In this document: in pieces, positions 26,066 through 35,334 of the stretch
How positions within the stretch are numbered: position 1 is the stretch's first letter
Layout of the letters: every line of letters starts with the position of its first letter
Notes under the pieces: generated by a model
The model's input: the letters and a program-made list of their open reading frames with translations, nothing else
Told to the model about the DNA's origin: nothing
Databases searched by the model: none
Source: Singulisphaera sp045290345
GTDB taxonomy: Bacteria > Planctomycetota > Planctomycetia > Isosphaerales > Isosphaeraceae
Assembly: GCF_045290345.1 (NCBI RefSeq)
Contig: NZ_CP155447.1
Coordinates: 9,176,001 to 9,240,000, forward strand
DNA length: 64,000 bases
Reading direction: 5' to 3'
Made by a program: the position numbers and the translations under genes

Positions 26066-26914
26066 ATGAACACGACGAACACGACGCCGCTGCGCTGGGG
26101 CTTCATTGGCGCTGGGAAAATGGCCACCGCGTTGATTCGCGGAATGCTTCGCGCGGGGATCGCCACTCCCGAAACCATTTTCGCCAGCGACCCGATCGAA
26201 GCGGCCCGTACGTTGCTCGCGGATGAAACGGGCATCACGTCCCGGGCCACCAACGAGCAGGTGGTCCAGGACAGCGACGTACTCATCCTGGCGGTCAAGC
26301 CCCAGAGCATGTCGGAAGTGCTACAGATGCTTCGGGGTTCGGTGACGTCGGACCATCTGCTGATCTCGATCGCCGCGGGGGTCTCGCTCGGGACCTTGGC
26401 TGCCGGGCTCGGAGCCGATCGCAGGCTGGCGCGAGTGATGCCGAACACCCCTGCGCTGGTGGGTGCGGGGGCCGCGGGCTATTGCCTCGGCGCTGGGGCC
26501 CGGGAATCGGACGATGGCATCGTCCGGTCCTGTCTCGAGTCGGTCGGGCTTGCCTTTCGCGTCCCCGAGTCGCTTCTCGATGCGGTCACGGGGCTCTCCG
26601 GCAGTGGACCTGCGTTCGTTTATGTAATGATCGAGGCGCTTTCCGACGGCGGGGTCCGGGTCGGCCTTCCTCGGGACGTGGCGACAGCGCTGGCCGCTCA
26701 GACGGTTTTGGGGGCCGCCCGGATGGTGCTGGAGACTGGCCTGCACACGGGGACACTCAAAGATCAGGTGACAAGCCCCGGCGGGACGACGATTGCGGGC
26801 CTGCACGCATTGGAGCGAGGGTCGATTCGCGCCGCCCTGATCGACGCGGTCGAGGCGGCCACCAAGCGCTCGTCCGAGCTCGCCGCTCAGGTCGCTCAAG
26901 CCGGCCAGAAGTGA
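26066..26914 (+). CDS. proC: Pyrroline-5-carboxylate reductase
   Basis: 282 residues. The Rossmann start RWGFIGAGKMATALIRGML, the VKPQ motif (ILAVKPQSM), MPNTPALVGAGAAGY and the C-terminal signature TGLSGSGPAFVYVMIEALSDGGV plus LKDQVTSPGGTTIAGL are complete. It reduces pyrroline-5-carboxylate to proline with NAD(P)H in the cytoplasm. A phosphoesterase gene begins 10 bp downstream. Confidence 0.96.
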   Translation: MNTTNTTPLRWGFIGAGKMATALIRGMLRAGIATPETIFASDPIEAARTLLADETGITSRATNEQVVQDSDVLILAVKPQSMSEVLQMLRGSVTSDHLLISIAAGVSLGTLAAGLGADRRLARVMPNTPALVGAGAAGYCLGAGARESDDGIVRSCLESVGLAFRVPESLLDAVTGLSGSGPAFVYVMIEALSDGGVRVGLPRDVATALAAQTVLGAARMVLETGLHTGTLKDQVTSPGGTTIAGLHALERGSIRAALIDAVEAATKRSSELAAQVAQAGQK

Positions 26915-26924
26915 AAGGGAACTT

Positions 26925-27581
26925 GTGAAACTTGGCCTGATCTCCGACATCCACGGCGACCCTTTAGCCTTGGAGCTCGCCTGGTCGCATTTGACCGTCA
27001 TGGGGGCCGATCGAATCGTCTGCGCCGGCGACCTCGTCGGATATGGCCCGTATCCCGACCGCGTGGTTGCCTTTCTCGAGGAACATCAAATCGCCTCGGT
27101 GCGAGGCAACCACGACCGCTGGGCCCTCGAGCGAGGGGTTGGCATTCCCGATGAGTTCGGCGGCGGGACGCCCAGCCCTGACACGCTGAAAACGCTGGCC
27201 GCTCTCCCCTTCGAGCTTCTCGTCGCTGACCTCAAGCAAGTTGGGGTCATCGTCCACGGCTCACCGCGCAGCGACATGGAGTTCATCCAGCGGCGGACCC
27301 ACCCGCCGTCGGCCCTTCGCGCCGACCTGGCTGCTCTCGGTGCGGACCTCCTCGTGGTCGGTCACACGCATGAGCCCATGTGGTTTCGTTGCGACCAAGG
27401 GCTCGTCGTCAATCCAGGCTCGGTCGTTTCAATGCCGGTTGTGAAAAATAGCTCTCGGACGTTCGCCCTCGTCGACCTGACGACACTCTCGGTCAGCTTT
27501 CATGACGTGGAGAGTGGTGACCTGATCTCCCTCGACCCGTGGCCCGAGGAAGCCCCTGCGACAAAAACGAAGCCGGGTTGA
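26925..27581 (+). CDS. YfcE-like calcineurin-family phosphoesterase
   Basis: 218 residues from a GTG start 10 bp after proC. The metal-binding motifs are in the expected order: DIHG (8-11), GDLVGYGP, GNHDRW, and late VVGHTHEP with NPGSV. This is the class III YfcE/MJ0936 pattern of a two-metal phosphodiesterase. The physiological substrate is not known. Likely co-transcribed with proC, although no functional link is evident. Confidence 0.88.
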   Translation: MKLGLISDIHGDPLALELAWSHLTVMGADRIVCAGDLVGYGPYPDRVVAFLEEHQIASVRGNHDRWALERGVGIPDEFGGGTPSPDTLKTLAALPFELLVADLKQVGVIVHGSPRSDMEFIQRRTHPPSALRADLAALGADLLVVGHTHEPMWFRCDQGLVVNPGSVVSMPVVKNSSRTFALVDLTTLSVSFHDVESGDLISLDPWPEEAPATKTKPG

Positions 27582-27734
27582 GCGCGGTTGATTCAGGTTG
27601 AATGGGACACTCCGCTGACCCGGCGTTCCTCGATTTATTTCTCCACTCATTCGATTCTTGTGATGTGCACCGGGCCGTGCGTGTGGTAGGCTGACGTTTT
27701 GATCTCGAACGAGATCTTCATCGTCCTGAGGGAG

Positions 27735-29309
27735 ATGACGACGCTCATGGAGCGCCCGGACCCCGCCGATCGGCCTGTGCTGGTAGTTGATTTCGGATCG
27801 CAGTACGTCCAGCTCATTGCTCGGCGAGTTCGGGAACGCCACGCGTTCGCCCGAATCGTGCGTCATGACCTGACGGCCGAGCGAGCCCGCGAACTGAATC
27901 CGATGGCGATCATCCTCTCCGGAGGGCCGTCGAGCGTCTATGAACCAGGGGCACCTCAGTGCGACCCTGGTTTGTTTGAGTTGGGCGTCCCGATTTTAGG
28001 GATCTGCTATGGGATGCAGTTGGCTTGTAAGGCCATGGGTGGCACCGTGCGCCCCTGCCCTGCCGGTGAATATGGCCGGGCTGACCTGAAGGTGCTCAAC
28101 CACTCGGAGGATCTCTTTCACAACGTCCCCGAGTCGACGACCGTCTGGATGAGTCACGGCGACCAGGTCCACGATGCCGGTGAGGATTTCGTGGCGCTGG
28201 CCACGACGTCGACCTGCCCCGTGGCTGCCGTTCGCCACAAGACGCGGCCCGTCTATGGACTCCAATTCCATCCCGAGGTCGCGCATACGCCGTATGGAGC
28301 GCTGATCCTCGGCAATTTTCTCGACCGAATCTGCCACAGCCGCGGGACCTGGACGATGGGAGCGTTCATTGAACGCTCCATCGTTGAGATTCAGGAGCGC
28401 GTCGGCCCCAGCGATCGAGTCGTCTGTGGTCTTTCGGGAGGAGTGGATTCGGCGGTCGCCGCCGCTCTCTTGGCGAAAGCGCTCGGACCGCGAGTCGTCT
28501 GTGTCTTCGTGGACAACGGGTTGCTTCGTGCGGGTGAGCGGAACGCGGTCGCCGAAGCGTTCGGAGCCCATTCCAACGCAGAGCTCCGCGTGGTCGACGC
28601 AACCGCACAATTTCTCCATGCCCTCGACGGGGTCAGCGACCCCCAGGAGAAGCGGATCCGGATCGGTCATACCTTCGTCGACGTGTTTCGCGAGGAAGCG
28701 AAAACGATCCCCGCGGCTCGGTTCCTCGCCCAGGGTACCCTCTACCCCGACGTGATCGAGAGCGGCGGCGACCGCGACGGTCCTGCCGCGACGATTAAGC
28801 ATCACCACAATGTCGGTGGGCTTCCCGCGGAACTCGGATTCGAGTTGATCGAGCCGCTTCGCGATCTTTTCAAGGATGAGGTCCGCCGGCTCGGCCTTGA
28901 GCTCGGGCTCCCCGACAGCCTCGTCTGGAGACATCCGTTCCCTGGACCCGGACTGGCAGTCCGCTGCCTCGGGACCATCAACGCGGAGCGTCTGGAAGTG
29001 CTCCGCCAGGCCGATTCGATCTTTCTCGACGAACTCCGACAAGCCGGTCTCGAGCGGCAGGTCGCGCAAGCGTTCGCTGTGCTCCTGCCCGTCCAGTCCG
29101 TCGGCGTCATGGGAGACGGCCGGACCTACGAGAATGCCATCGCGCTTCGATCGGTCGACACGGACGACTTCATGACGGCCGACTGGTCGCGTCTGCCGCA
29201 CGACCTGCTCGCTCGCGCTTCCACGCGGATCATCAACTCCGTCAAGGGGATCAATCGAGTCGTCTACGACGTCACGAGCAAGCCCCCGGGCACGATCGAG
29301 TGGGAATGA
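27735..29309 (+). CDS. guaA: GMP synthase (glutamine-hydrolysing)
   Basis: 524 residues from ATG 27735; ATG 27747 and the upstream TTG 27699 are alternatives, with GAGGGAG just before 27735. The class I glutaminase domain shows VVDFGSQYVQLIARR, GGPSSVYE, the nucleophile in ILGICYGMQ and FHPEVAHT. The ATP-pyrophosphatase domain shows GLSGGVDSAVAA, and the C-terminal dimerisation domain ends in KPPGTIEWE. It converts XMP to GMP. A 13-bp perfect hairpin follows the stop. Confidence 0.97.
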   Translation: MTTLMERPDPADRPVLVVDFGSQYVQLIARRVRERHAFARIVRHDLTAERARELNPMAIILSGGPSSVYEPGAPQCDPGLFELGVPILGICYGMQLACKAMGGTVRPCPAGEYGRADLKVLNHSEDLFHNVPESTTVWMSHGDQVHDAGEDFVALATTSTCPVAAVRHKTRPVYGLQFHPEVAHTPYGALILGNFLDRICHSRGTWTMGAFIERSIVEIQERVGPSDRVVCGLSGGVDSAVAAALLAKALGPRVVCVFVDNGLLRAGERNAVAEAFGAHSNAELRVVDATAQFLHALDGVSDPQEKRIRIGHTFVDVFREEAKTIPAARFLAQGTLYPDVIESGGDRDGPAATIKHHHNVGGLPAELGFELIEPLRDLFKDEVRRLGLELGLPDSLVWRHPFPGPGLAVRCLGTINAERLEVLRQADSIFLDELRQAGLERQVAQAFAVLLPVQSVGVMGDGRTYENAIALRSVDTDDFMTADWSRLPHDLLARASTRIINSVKGINRVVYDVTSKPPGTIEWE

Positions 29310-29329
29310 GCCGGATCACTCTCCCTTTT

Positions 29330-29365
29330 CGATCGCCCGCGTGTGAATAATGACGCGGGCGATCG
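29330..29365 (+). terminator. Strong hairpin after guaA
   Basis: A perfect 13-bp stem, CGATCGCCCGCGT (29330-29342) with its complement at 29353-29365, and a 10-nt loop lie 20 bp after the guaA stop. It is preceded by TTTT, and no T run follows, so it is a stem-type terminator or transcript-stabilising hairpin. Confidence 0.6.
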
Positions 29366-29422
29366 CGCTTCGGCGCGAGGCGAGGAACGGCTTTTCCGGG
29401 AGCGTTTTTAGGAGACCGGACA

Positions 29423-30661
29423 ATGCTTCGGACGTCGATTCGCACGATCGGGCTGACTCTGCTACTGGTCGTCTGGGCGGTCTCACCACTTCAGGCCGAG
29501 ACCAAGACGATCGGCCGTTGCGGGGCCGGTTTCCTGGAGGAAGTCAACGGCTATCGGGTACTCCACCTCAAAGGAACCCCTTATGAAATGGGGTATCAGC
29601 ACGGGGTTTTGCTCAAAGAGGACATCCGGGAGAACGTTCGCTTTCTCTTCGAGGAGAAGGCGAACGAGTTGAAGCTCGAGGTCGCTGGCATCAGGCTCTT
29701 GAATCCCAAGCGAGCGATTGGTGGCATCGCCGCAACCCAGAAGAAGTTTGTTCCCGAGCGGTTCTTCGAGGAAATGCGAGGCATGGCCGAAGGGGCGGGC
29801 CTCGACGTTCAGGAAGTTACCGTCGCCAACTTCATCCCCGAGCTATTTCACTGCTCCGGCTTCGCGGTCAGTGGCTCGGCGACGAAGGACGGGACGCTCT
29901 ATCACGGCCGGATCCTGGACTACGGGTGCGACTGGCGGCTTCAGGATCATGCCGTGCTGATAGTCGCCGAACCGGAGGGACGGATTCCGTTCGTGAACGT
30001 CACGTACGCTGGGTTCATCGGGTCGGTAACCGGCATGAACGCGCGTCAGATCTCGATCGGCGAGATGGGGGGCCGGGGCCTCGGCCACTGGGACGGCATC
30101 CCGATGGCCATCCTGGTCCGGATGGTGCTCGAGCAGGCCGACGACCTCGACCAGGCGATCGCCGTCTTCCGTGACAACCCACGGACCTGCGAATATTACT
30201 ATGTCATCGCCGATGGCAAGAGCGGCAAGGGCGTGGGCATGGAAGCGTCGTGGAACAACTTCGGCGTGGTGCCGATGGGGGGAACCCATCCCCGACTTCC
30301 GCACGCCATCAAAGACGCTGTGCTCCTCTCTGCCGGCGACCGTTACGAAGAACTCGCGCGCCGGGTCAAAGCAGGTTTCGGGACGTTCGACGCCGACTCC
30401 GCGCGGGCTCTGATGGATCGGCCGGTGGCGATGAAGTCAAACCTTCATAGCGTCCTCTTCGAAACCAAGTCGAGCCGTTTCTGGGTCGCCAACGCCGCCA
30501 AAGACGGCGCCCCTGCGGCCACGCAGCCCTACCATGCCTTCCAACTCACCGAGTTGCTGACGCACGAACCAACGTCACAAGCTCCGACATTTCCGCCGCC
30601 CCCCTCTAGCGGGGCCCCCGCACCCAAGACCGTGATCCAGGGCGCCTCGGCGACCCCTTGA
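29423..30661 (+). CDS. Secreted C45-like Ntn hydrolase / acyltransferase-like protein
   Basis: 412 residues; GGAG lies upstream of the ATG. The signal peptide (about 1-25, LTLLLVVWAVSPLQA) is followed by LKGTPYEMGYQHGVLLKEDI, a C45/phospholipase-B-like mark. Cys144 in FHCSGFAV would become the N-terminal nucleophile after self-cleavage, and DGTLYHGRILDYG and VTGMNARQISIGEMG follow. The family includes acyl-CoA:6-aminopenicillanate acyltransferase and amide hydrolases. The substrate is unknown, and the enzyme is expected outside the cytoplasm. The C-terminus is Pro-rich. Confidence 0.85.
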   Translation: MLRTSIRTIGLTLLLVVWAVSPLQAETKTIGRCGAGFLEEVNGYRVLHLKGTPYEMGYQHGVLLKEDIRENVRFLFEEKANELKLEVAGIRLLNPKRAIGGIAATQKKFVPERFFEEMRGMAEGAGLDVQEVTVANFIPELFHCSGFAVSGSATKDGTLYHGRILDYGCDWRLQDHAVLIVAEPEGRIPFVNVTYAGFIGSVTGMNARQISIGEMGGRGLGHWDGIPMAILVRMVLEQADDLDQAIAVFRDNPRTCEYYYVIADGKSGKGVGMEASWNNFGVVPMGGTHPRLPHAIKDAVLLSAGDRYEELARRVKAGFGTFDADSARALMDRPVAMKSNLHSVLFETKSSRFWVANAAKDGAPAATQPYHAFQLTELLTHEPTSQAPTFPPPPSSGAPAPKTVIQGASATP

Positions 30662-31010
30662 CCTGGCTGGGGCAGAATCGATTTCCACGCCTTCCACGGC
30701 CCCTGCAGGGCGATCGTCAATGCCATTGAGTAGGCTCTGACGGTCGCCCGGCCGGGGTTGCCATGCATTAAAGCAAACAGGAAAAACCGTGGTCATGTGT
30801 TTGGCATAGATGCGTACGCGATGGCATTGCTTTTGACTGATCGGCTCGCCCGCTGAACTTGCGGAACCCTCCGCTCCCGATCTCGGTCCACCCCGCAGTG
30901 ACCGACACATCCCGCTCCTCCTCCTCAAAGCGCATCCGCTCGTTCCACTCCTCGAACCATCCCTTGCGGGTGCTCCGCGCGGACTAACTTCGTGACTACG
31001 GGTTTTGCCG
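30662..31010. other. Intergenic region with a 12-bp hairpin
   Basis: No gene is seen here. GGGCGATCGTCA (30708-30719) pairs at 11 of 12 positions with TGACGGTCGCCC (30738-30749) and may terminate the C45-like gene. The rest has no features I can support. Confidence 0.45.
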
Positions 31011-31038
31011 TTGATTTCTACGGCTAAACCAGTAGACT
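31011..31038 (+). promoter_or_regulatory. Promoter with overlapping BlaI-type operator dyad
   Basis: TTGATT (31011-31016) and TAGACT (31033-31038) are spaced by 16 bp. Between them lies the dyad TCTACGGCTAAACCAGTAGA (31017-31036) with perfect 5-bp outer arms. BlaI/MecI repressors bind such spaced TAC/GTA dyads across their own promoters, so autoregulation of the regulator below is likely. The operator is inferred from position and symmetry. Confidence 0.5.
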
Positions 31039-31087
31039 GCTGACCGTCACCTGGGAACATGTTCTGAAGCCGGGAGTCATTGCCCTC

Positions 31088-31546
31088 ATGGCACGTCCAC
31101 GAGCCGAACAGCCGACCCCCGCTGAGTTGGAGATACTCAAGACGCTCTGGGAACGTAACGCTCCAGCGACGGTGCGGGACATCCTGGAGGTTGTGAACCA
31201 ACAGGCCGACACGCCCCGGGCCTATACCTCGGTCATGAGCCTCATGAATGTCATGACTGAGAAGGGAATGCTGCGACGTTCACCTCAGGGGCGTGCGTTT
31301 CTTTACGAGCCGGTGTTACCGCGTGAGCAGACGCTACGGTCGCTGCTGAGTGAAACGCTCGAGCGGGCCTACAGTGGGTCGGCCAGTCTGCTCGTCGCGC
31401 ACCTGCTCGACCAGTCCACGCCGTCGGCCGATGAGCTCGACCAGATTCGGTCGCTCCTCGACGGGTACGAGGACCGCCGCGCAAGTGAAACCAAGGAAGG
31501 AGGTGATCCTTGCAAACGCTCGCGACCGAAGCGCTCCAGGGGTTGA
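31088..31546 (+). CDS. BlaI/MecI/CopY-family transcriptional repressor
   Basis: 152 residues. A winged helix-turn-helix (about 10-75; TPAELEILKTLWERNAPATVRDI, then TSVMSLMNVMTEKGML) is followed by the dimerisation/cleavage region. Members repress their own operon until a partnered M56 protease is activated. The partner is encoded immediately downstream and overlaps this gene by 37 bp. The C-terminal tail runs through the next gene's ribosome-binding site, giving a basic end (KRSRPKRSRG). Confidence 0.93.
   Translation: MARPRAEQPTPAELEILKTLWERNAPATVRDILEVVNQQADTPRAYTSVMSLMNVMTEKGMLRRSPQGRAFLYEPVLPREQTLRSLLSETLERAYSGSASLLVAHLLDQSTPSADELDQIRSLLDGYEDRRASETKEGGDPCKRSRPKRSRG
31497..31508 (+). promoter_or_regulatory. 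Full-length Shine-Dalgarno for the M56 gene, inside the repressor gene
   Basis: AAGGAGGTGATC is the exact complement of the conserved bacterial 16S rRNA 3' end. GGAGG ends 6 nt before the TTG start at 31510. It decides that TTG start and lies within the coding sequence of the repressor. Confidence 0.85.
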
Positions 31547-33390
31547 TCGGGGGCTTGGTCTGGCTCGGGCTGCTTCACAGCGTCTGGCTTGGGCTTGTCA
31601 TGGCCGCTCTCGTTGCATTGGGCTTTCAGACTCGGTGGGTGCGATCGCACCGGTCGCGTCACGCGGCTCTGTTCGTGTCCCTCGGCCTGGTCGCGTTCAG
31701 TCCCCTCGTTCTCACGGCGGTCCAGTACCTCACGGCCGTGCGTCACTCCGCAGGCGACTCCGCGAGAGCGGCGACGACTGCCGCGATCGTGCCAGGAGAG
31801 TCGACAGGCCGAATGCAGGGTGCTCCCCTGCTTGCCAATTCTCCGAACTCTGGAGGAATTTCGCATGCGATCCGGTTGCTTCGGTTCCTGGACTTCACAC
31901 GTGATCGCGTGGTCGTCGTTGCACGTGTGATTCGGCCTTATGCCCTCACCTCATGGGCACTGGTCGTGGTTGGCCTGTCGACGGTGCTGGCTCTTGGCAT
32001 AAAAGGATTGCACCAACTCTGTCGGGATGCAGCGCCGGCACCTCGGTCGGTGGAGGAGCGGGTCCAACGGCTTGGTCGACTCTTGCGACTCAGGATCATC
32101 CCGGCGATTCGGGTCCACTCGACCTTGGACGAACCCTGCCTCTGCGGTTTGTTCCGTCCCGTCATCTTGCTGCCGGAACGCTGGCTCGCCGCCGCCGGTC
32201 CCGATTCGCTCGAGGCCGTTCTCGCTCATGAATTGGCACACGCACGGCGGTCCGACCACCTCGTAAACTTGGCCCAACGGATCCTGGAATCCTTGCTGTT
32301 TTTTCACCCCGGGGTCCATTGGCTGTCGCGGTCCCTACGCTGCCAGCGTGAACTCTGCGCCGACGCTCTCGCGGTTCGTCTCACTGGCGATCCGATGGCG
32401 CTGGCCAGGGCCCTGGAGTCCGTGGCACGCCTCCGTGTCGGTCCCCCGCTGCCTCGCCGCATCGGCGCGGCGTTCGGGGGTGAGAGTTCTTCACTTCTTC
32501 CCCGCATTCAGGAGCTCATTGGCATGACGCCCATTCGTTCCCGCCCTCAGGCCTGGCCCATCGCCGCCTTGCTTTCGGCCGTCGCCGTGGCCCTCGTGGC
32601 CTCCTCCATCGGATTCGCCGAGGAGAAGCCTTCGCCGTCCCGCCCGCCATCTGGGCCTTCCCTGGAGGCGAAGCAGGACGCCCGTTCGAGTGCGGACACA
32701 ACTCTGGTGCCACTCCCGGTCCCTGCCTCCCCGCCGATGAACGAAGCCGTTCGGGAGATCTCCTACGATGTGCGGTTTATCGAGCGTGAACCCGACGACT
32801 GGCGTCTGCAACTCCAGGGACAGCTCACGGCGCTCGACCAGCAGGCGGGCATGAACGGGTGGATCATTGACCAGTCGGCCTTCTTCGTTTTCATCAAGCA
32901 TATGCTCGATGAGGCTAACTCGAACCATGTCCAAGCACCAAAGGTGACGACTTTCGAAAACGCTCACGCACTCATTATCAATGGACCTGGAAAGATCCAA
33001 AGCTCCTCAAGCCAGACGAAGCCGATCCTGAAAGCACGTGCAGGCGAGCGGAAAAAGGATGCTGGGGTCCAGGTGAATGTCAGTGGGATGCACTTACTCA
33101 AAGCGACGCGTCTCACGGTCGAGGTCAGTGAGCCGACACTCGTCGCTGGTCAGGCTGGGCCTGCGATCGATCCGGGAGCCGTCCTAGTTTACTCGAAGGG
33201 GAAGTGCGACGTTCCTGAGGGATCCAGCCTGGTCCTCAGCCTGGGGAATCATGAGCGTCAGGTCGGCCCTCGATCCGTGATGAGCGAACAGTTAATTATC
33301 ATCACACCCAGGCAAATTGTGCTGAACAACGCGGAAGATTCACGATCGACACGCCCGCCGTTGCCGGTCGGGCGGCCTCCAGGCCGGTGA
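31510..33390 (+). CDS. BlaR1-like M56 membrane metallopeptidase with secretin-like C-terminal domain
   Basis: 626 residues from a TTG start with an exceptional ribosome site. Membrane helices lie at about 13-38, 52-74 and 146-167. The M56 zinc site HELAH is at 240-244, with the following RELCADALAV (Glu281, Asp285). Another helix at about 350-372 leads outside. In place of the beta-lactam sensor of BlaR1 there is a 200-residue exported domain (DVRFIEREPDDW..., KVTTFENAHALI..., LIIITPRQIVLN) resembling secretin-family beta domains. It is inferred to sense an envelope signal and trigger loss of the adjacent repressor. Confidence 0.85.
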   Translation: MQTLATEALQGLIGGLVWLGLLHSVWLGLVMAALVALGFQTRWVRSHRSRHAALFVSLGLVAFSPLVLTAVQYLTAVRHSAGDSARAATTAAIVPGESTGRMQGAPLLANSPNSGGISHAIRLLRFLDFTRDRVVVVARVIRPYALTSWALVVVGLSTVLALGIKGLHQLCRDAAPAPRSVEERVQRLGRLLRLRIIPAIRVHSTLDEPCLCGLFRPVILLPERWLAAAGPDSLEAVLAHELAHARRSDHLVNLAQRILESLLFFHPGVHWLSRSLRCQRELCADALAVRLTGDPMALARALESVARLRVGPPLPRRIGAAFGGESSSLLPRIQELIGMTPIRSRPQAWPIAALLSAVAVALVASSIGFAEEKPSPSRPPSGPSLEAKQDARSSADTTLVPLPVPASPPMNEAVREISYDVRFIEREPDDWRLQLQGQLTALDQQAGMNGWIIDQSAFFVFIKHMLDEANSNHVQAPKVTTFENAHALIINGPGKIQSSSSQTKPILKARAGERKKDAGVQVNVSGMHLLKATRLTVEVSEPTLVAGQAGPAIDPGAVLVYSKGKCDVPEGSSLVLSLGNHERQVGPRSVMSEQLIIITPRQIVLNNAEDSRSTRPPLPVGRPPGR

Positions 33391-33490
33391 AGCGTGGATC
33401 GGCGGTCGGCATCTCGATATGACGATTGGGATGGGAAACGCACACCCTACTACGAGAGAGTGCCTGCTGGTTTCGTCGACTGTCTCTAGC

Positions 33491-35134
33491 CTACGATCTC
33501 GACATTGCCCAGACCAGCCAGAGGCCGAGAACCAGTCCGATCGAGAAACCACCGTAGGCGAGGGACGTCGATCCCCCACGGAAGACCATTGCCGATCCGA
33601 CAATCAGGCCCGCGAGCACGATCCCAACCGCGAGGACGTGGCTCGCGCGGCTCAATTGCCTCACCAAATTTTCGAAGTGCTGCAGGTCGAAGTGAACGGT
33701 CAGCTTTCCCCTCTTGATCGACTCCAGCGATTGGCCGAGGACGTCGGGCAACAAGGTGGCGATCCGCTGCATGTCCTCGGCCGTCCGAACGCTCGTCTCC
33801 AGCATTCGCCAGGGTCCGAACCGTTTCAACGAGAGGTTGCGGATGAACGGGTAGAGTTCGCTCGCAATGTCGAAGTGAGGGTCGAGGGCGCGTCCCACCC
33901 CTTCAATTGTGACCAAGGAGCGGATCAGAAGCACGAGGTCAGGAGGGATGTGTAGGTCGTGCGTTCGGATAAACGCGATGAGCTCGCGAAGCAAGACTCC
34001 GAGATTGATGTTGTCGAGCGAAAGGTCGGAGTAGGATGCAACGAGCTCGGCCACGTCGCGTCGTAGTGCGCGAACATCGACATGGTCTCCGCGGATCTCG
34101 AGCGAATTGAGCGCCCGGATCACGCGGTCGGTGTCCTGGGAGAGTAATCCATTCAGCAAGTCGGCGATCCGTTCCCGGGTCCGCGAGTCGAGCTGGCCGA
34201 ACATGCCGTAGTCGAGAGGCGCGATCACGCCGCCAGGCAAGACTCGGAGGTTGCCCGGATGGGGATCGGCATGGAAGAAACCATACTCGAAGATCTGGGT
34301 GAGGAGGATCCGGGCCCCTCGGACGGCGACGACGGCGGGCTCGATCCCGATCTGCCTCAAGCCGTCACGGTCGTTGACCCCGACTCCGCCGATAAACTCC
34401 ATCGCCAGGACTCGGGTCGTCGAGAACTCGGCGACGACGAATGGGATATGCGCCGTCTTGTTCTTGGCGAACTGGAGTTGGCATCGTTCCATGGTCCGCC
34501 GTTCGACGGTGAAATCCATCTCGCGCTTCAAGGTCCGCTCGAACTCCCGGACCAAGGCGACCGGCGCGTAAGGGGCCATGAAGGCAAGCCGGCGTTCTGC
34601 CAGTTGGGCCAGGTTCTTGAGGATGTCGAGATCGGCGTGGACCACCTTCTCGATCCCTGGCCGGCGAATTTTGAGCGCGACCAGTCGGCCGTCATGCAGC
34701 GTCGCGCGATGGACTTGAGAAATCGAGGCGGATGCGACTGGGATCGGATCGAGTCGGGCGAATACTTCGGAAGGAGGACCGCCAAATTCCTCCGTGAGAA
34801 TCGCCTCGGCCTCCTCGGAAGGGAACGGGCGAACATCGTCACGAAGCGAGGCGAGCTCGGTCGTATAGGCTTCGGGCAAAAGGTCGGGACGCGTACTGAG
34901 GACCTGGCCGAGTTTCACGAAAGTGGGACCAAGGTCCTCGCAGACCATCCGTAGCCGCCTGGCGCGGTCCTGGGGAGGGACATCGTCGCCGAGCGCCACC
35001 CGCTCGATTGGGCGAACAATCCCTTCGAGATGAAGCGCCGCGACCACATCCTGATAGCCGTAGCGCATCAGGGACGCCAGGATCTGGCGGTAACGAGGGA
35101 GGTCGCGGAGATGACTAACCGTTTCACGAATCAA
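33491..35134 (-). CDS. UbiB/ABC1-AarF family atypical kinase
   Basis: 547 residues from TTG 35134, as no closer ATG precedes the conserved region. Family motifs are FVKLGQVLSTRPDLLP (the KxGQ motif), PVASASISQVHRA (Ala-rich loop), VALKIRRPGI, HADPHPGNL and LDYGMFGQL. Two helices at the extreme C-terminus (about 497-545) anchor it in the membrane. Homologues bind ATP and support quinone biosynthesis and lipid homeostasis. No quinone gene is adjacent. It converges with the M56 gene. Confidence 0.92.
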   Translation of the reverse strand: MIRETVSHLRDLPRYRQILASLMRYGYQDVVAALHLEGIVRPIERVALGDDVPPQDRARRLRMVCEDLGPTFVKLGQVLSTRPDLLPEAYTTELASLRDDVRPFPSEEAEAILTEEFGGPPSEVFARLDPIPVASASISQVHRATLHDGRLVALKIRRPGIEKVVHADLDILKNLAQLAERRLAFMAPYAPVALVREFERTLKREMDFTVERRTMERCQLQFAKNKTAHIPFVVAEFSTTRVLAMEFIGGVGVNDRDGLRQIGIEPAVVAVRGARILLTQIFEYGFFHADPHPGNLRVLPGGVIAPLDYGMFGQLDSRTRERIADLLNGLLSQDTDRVIRALNSLEIRGDHVDVRALRRDVAELVASYSDLSLDNINLGVLLRELIAFIRTHDLHIPPDLVLLIRSLVTIEGVGRALDPHFDIASELYPFIRNLSLKRFGPWRMLETSVRTAEDMQRIATLLPDVLGQSLESIKRGKLTVHFDLQHFENLVRQLSRASHVLAVGIVLAGLIVGSAMVFRGGSTSLAYGGFSIGLVLGLWLVWAMSRS

Positions 35135-35334
35135 GTTGATACAGTTCCTGAAGTCGGGACGCTACCCCATCGCTCGAGTTCCGTCGCGACTCCAGCTTAC
35201 TGCGTCATTCCCCCCCGCTACAACCGCGCTGACTGGGAGGAGTTGACGTGTCGGCCTTGCCAGGCGAAGTAATTTTCGATACATTTGAGCCCGTAATACG
35301 CGGTGCTGTAAGGTGTTGGGAACGGGAACCCACT

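Noticed and set aside
27996..29201. 401-residue minus-strand frame over guaA
   Set aside because: Shadow of GMP synthase, no motifs.
30575..31201. 208-residue minus-strand frame between the C45-like and BlaI-like genes
   Set aside because: Overlaps both neighbours, crosses the repressor promoter and has no family features.
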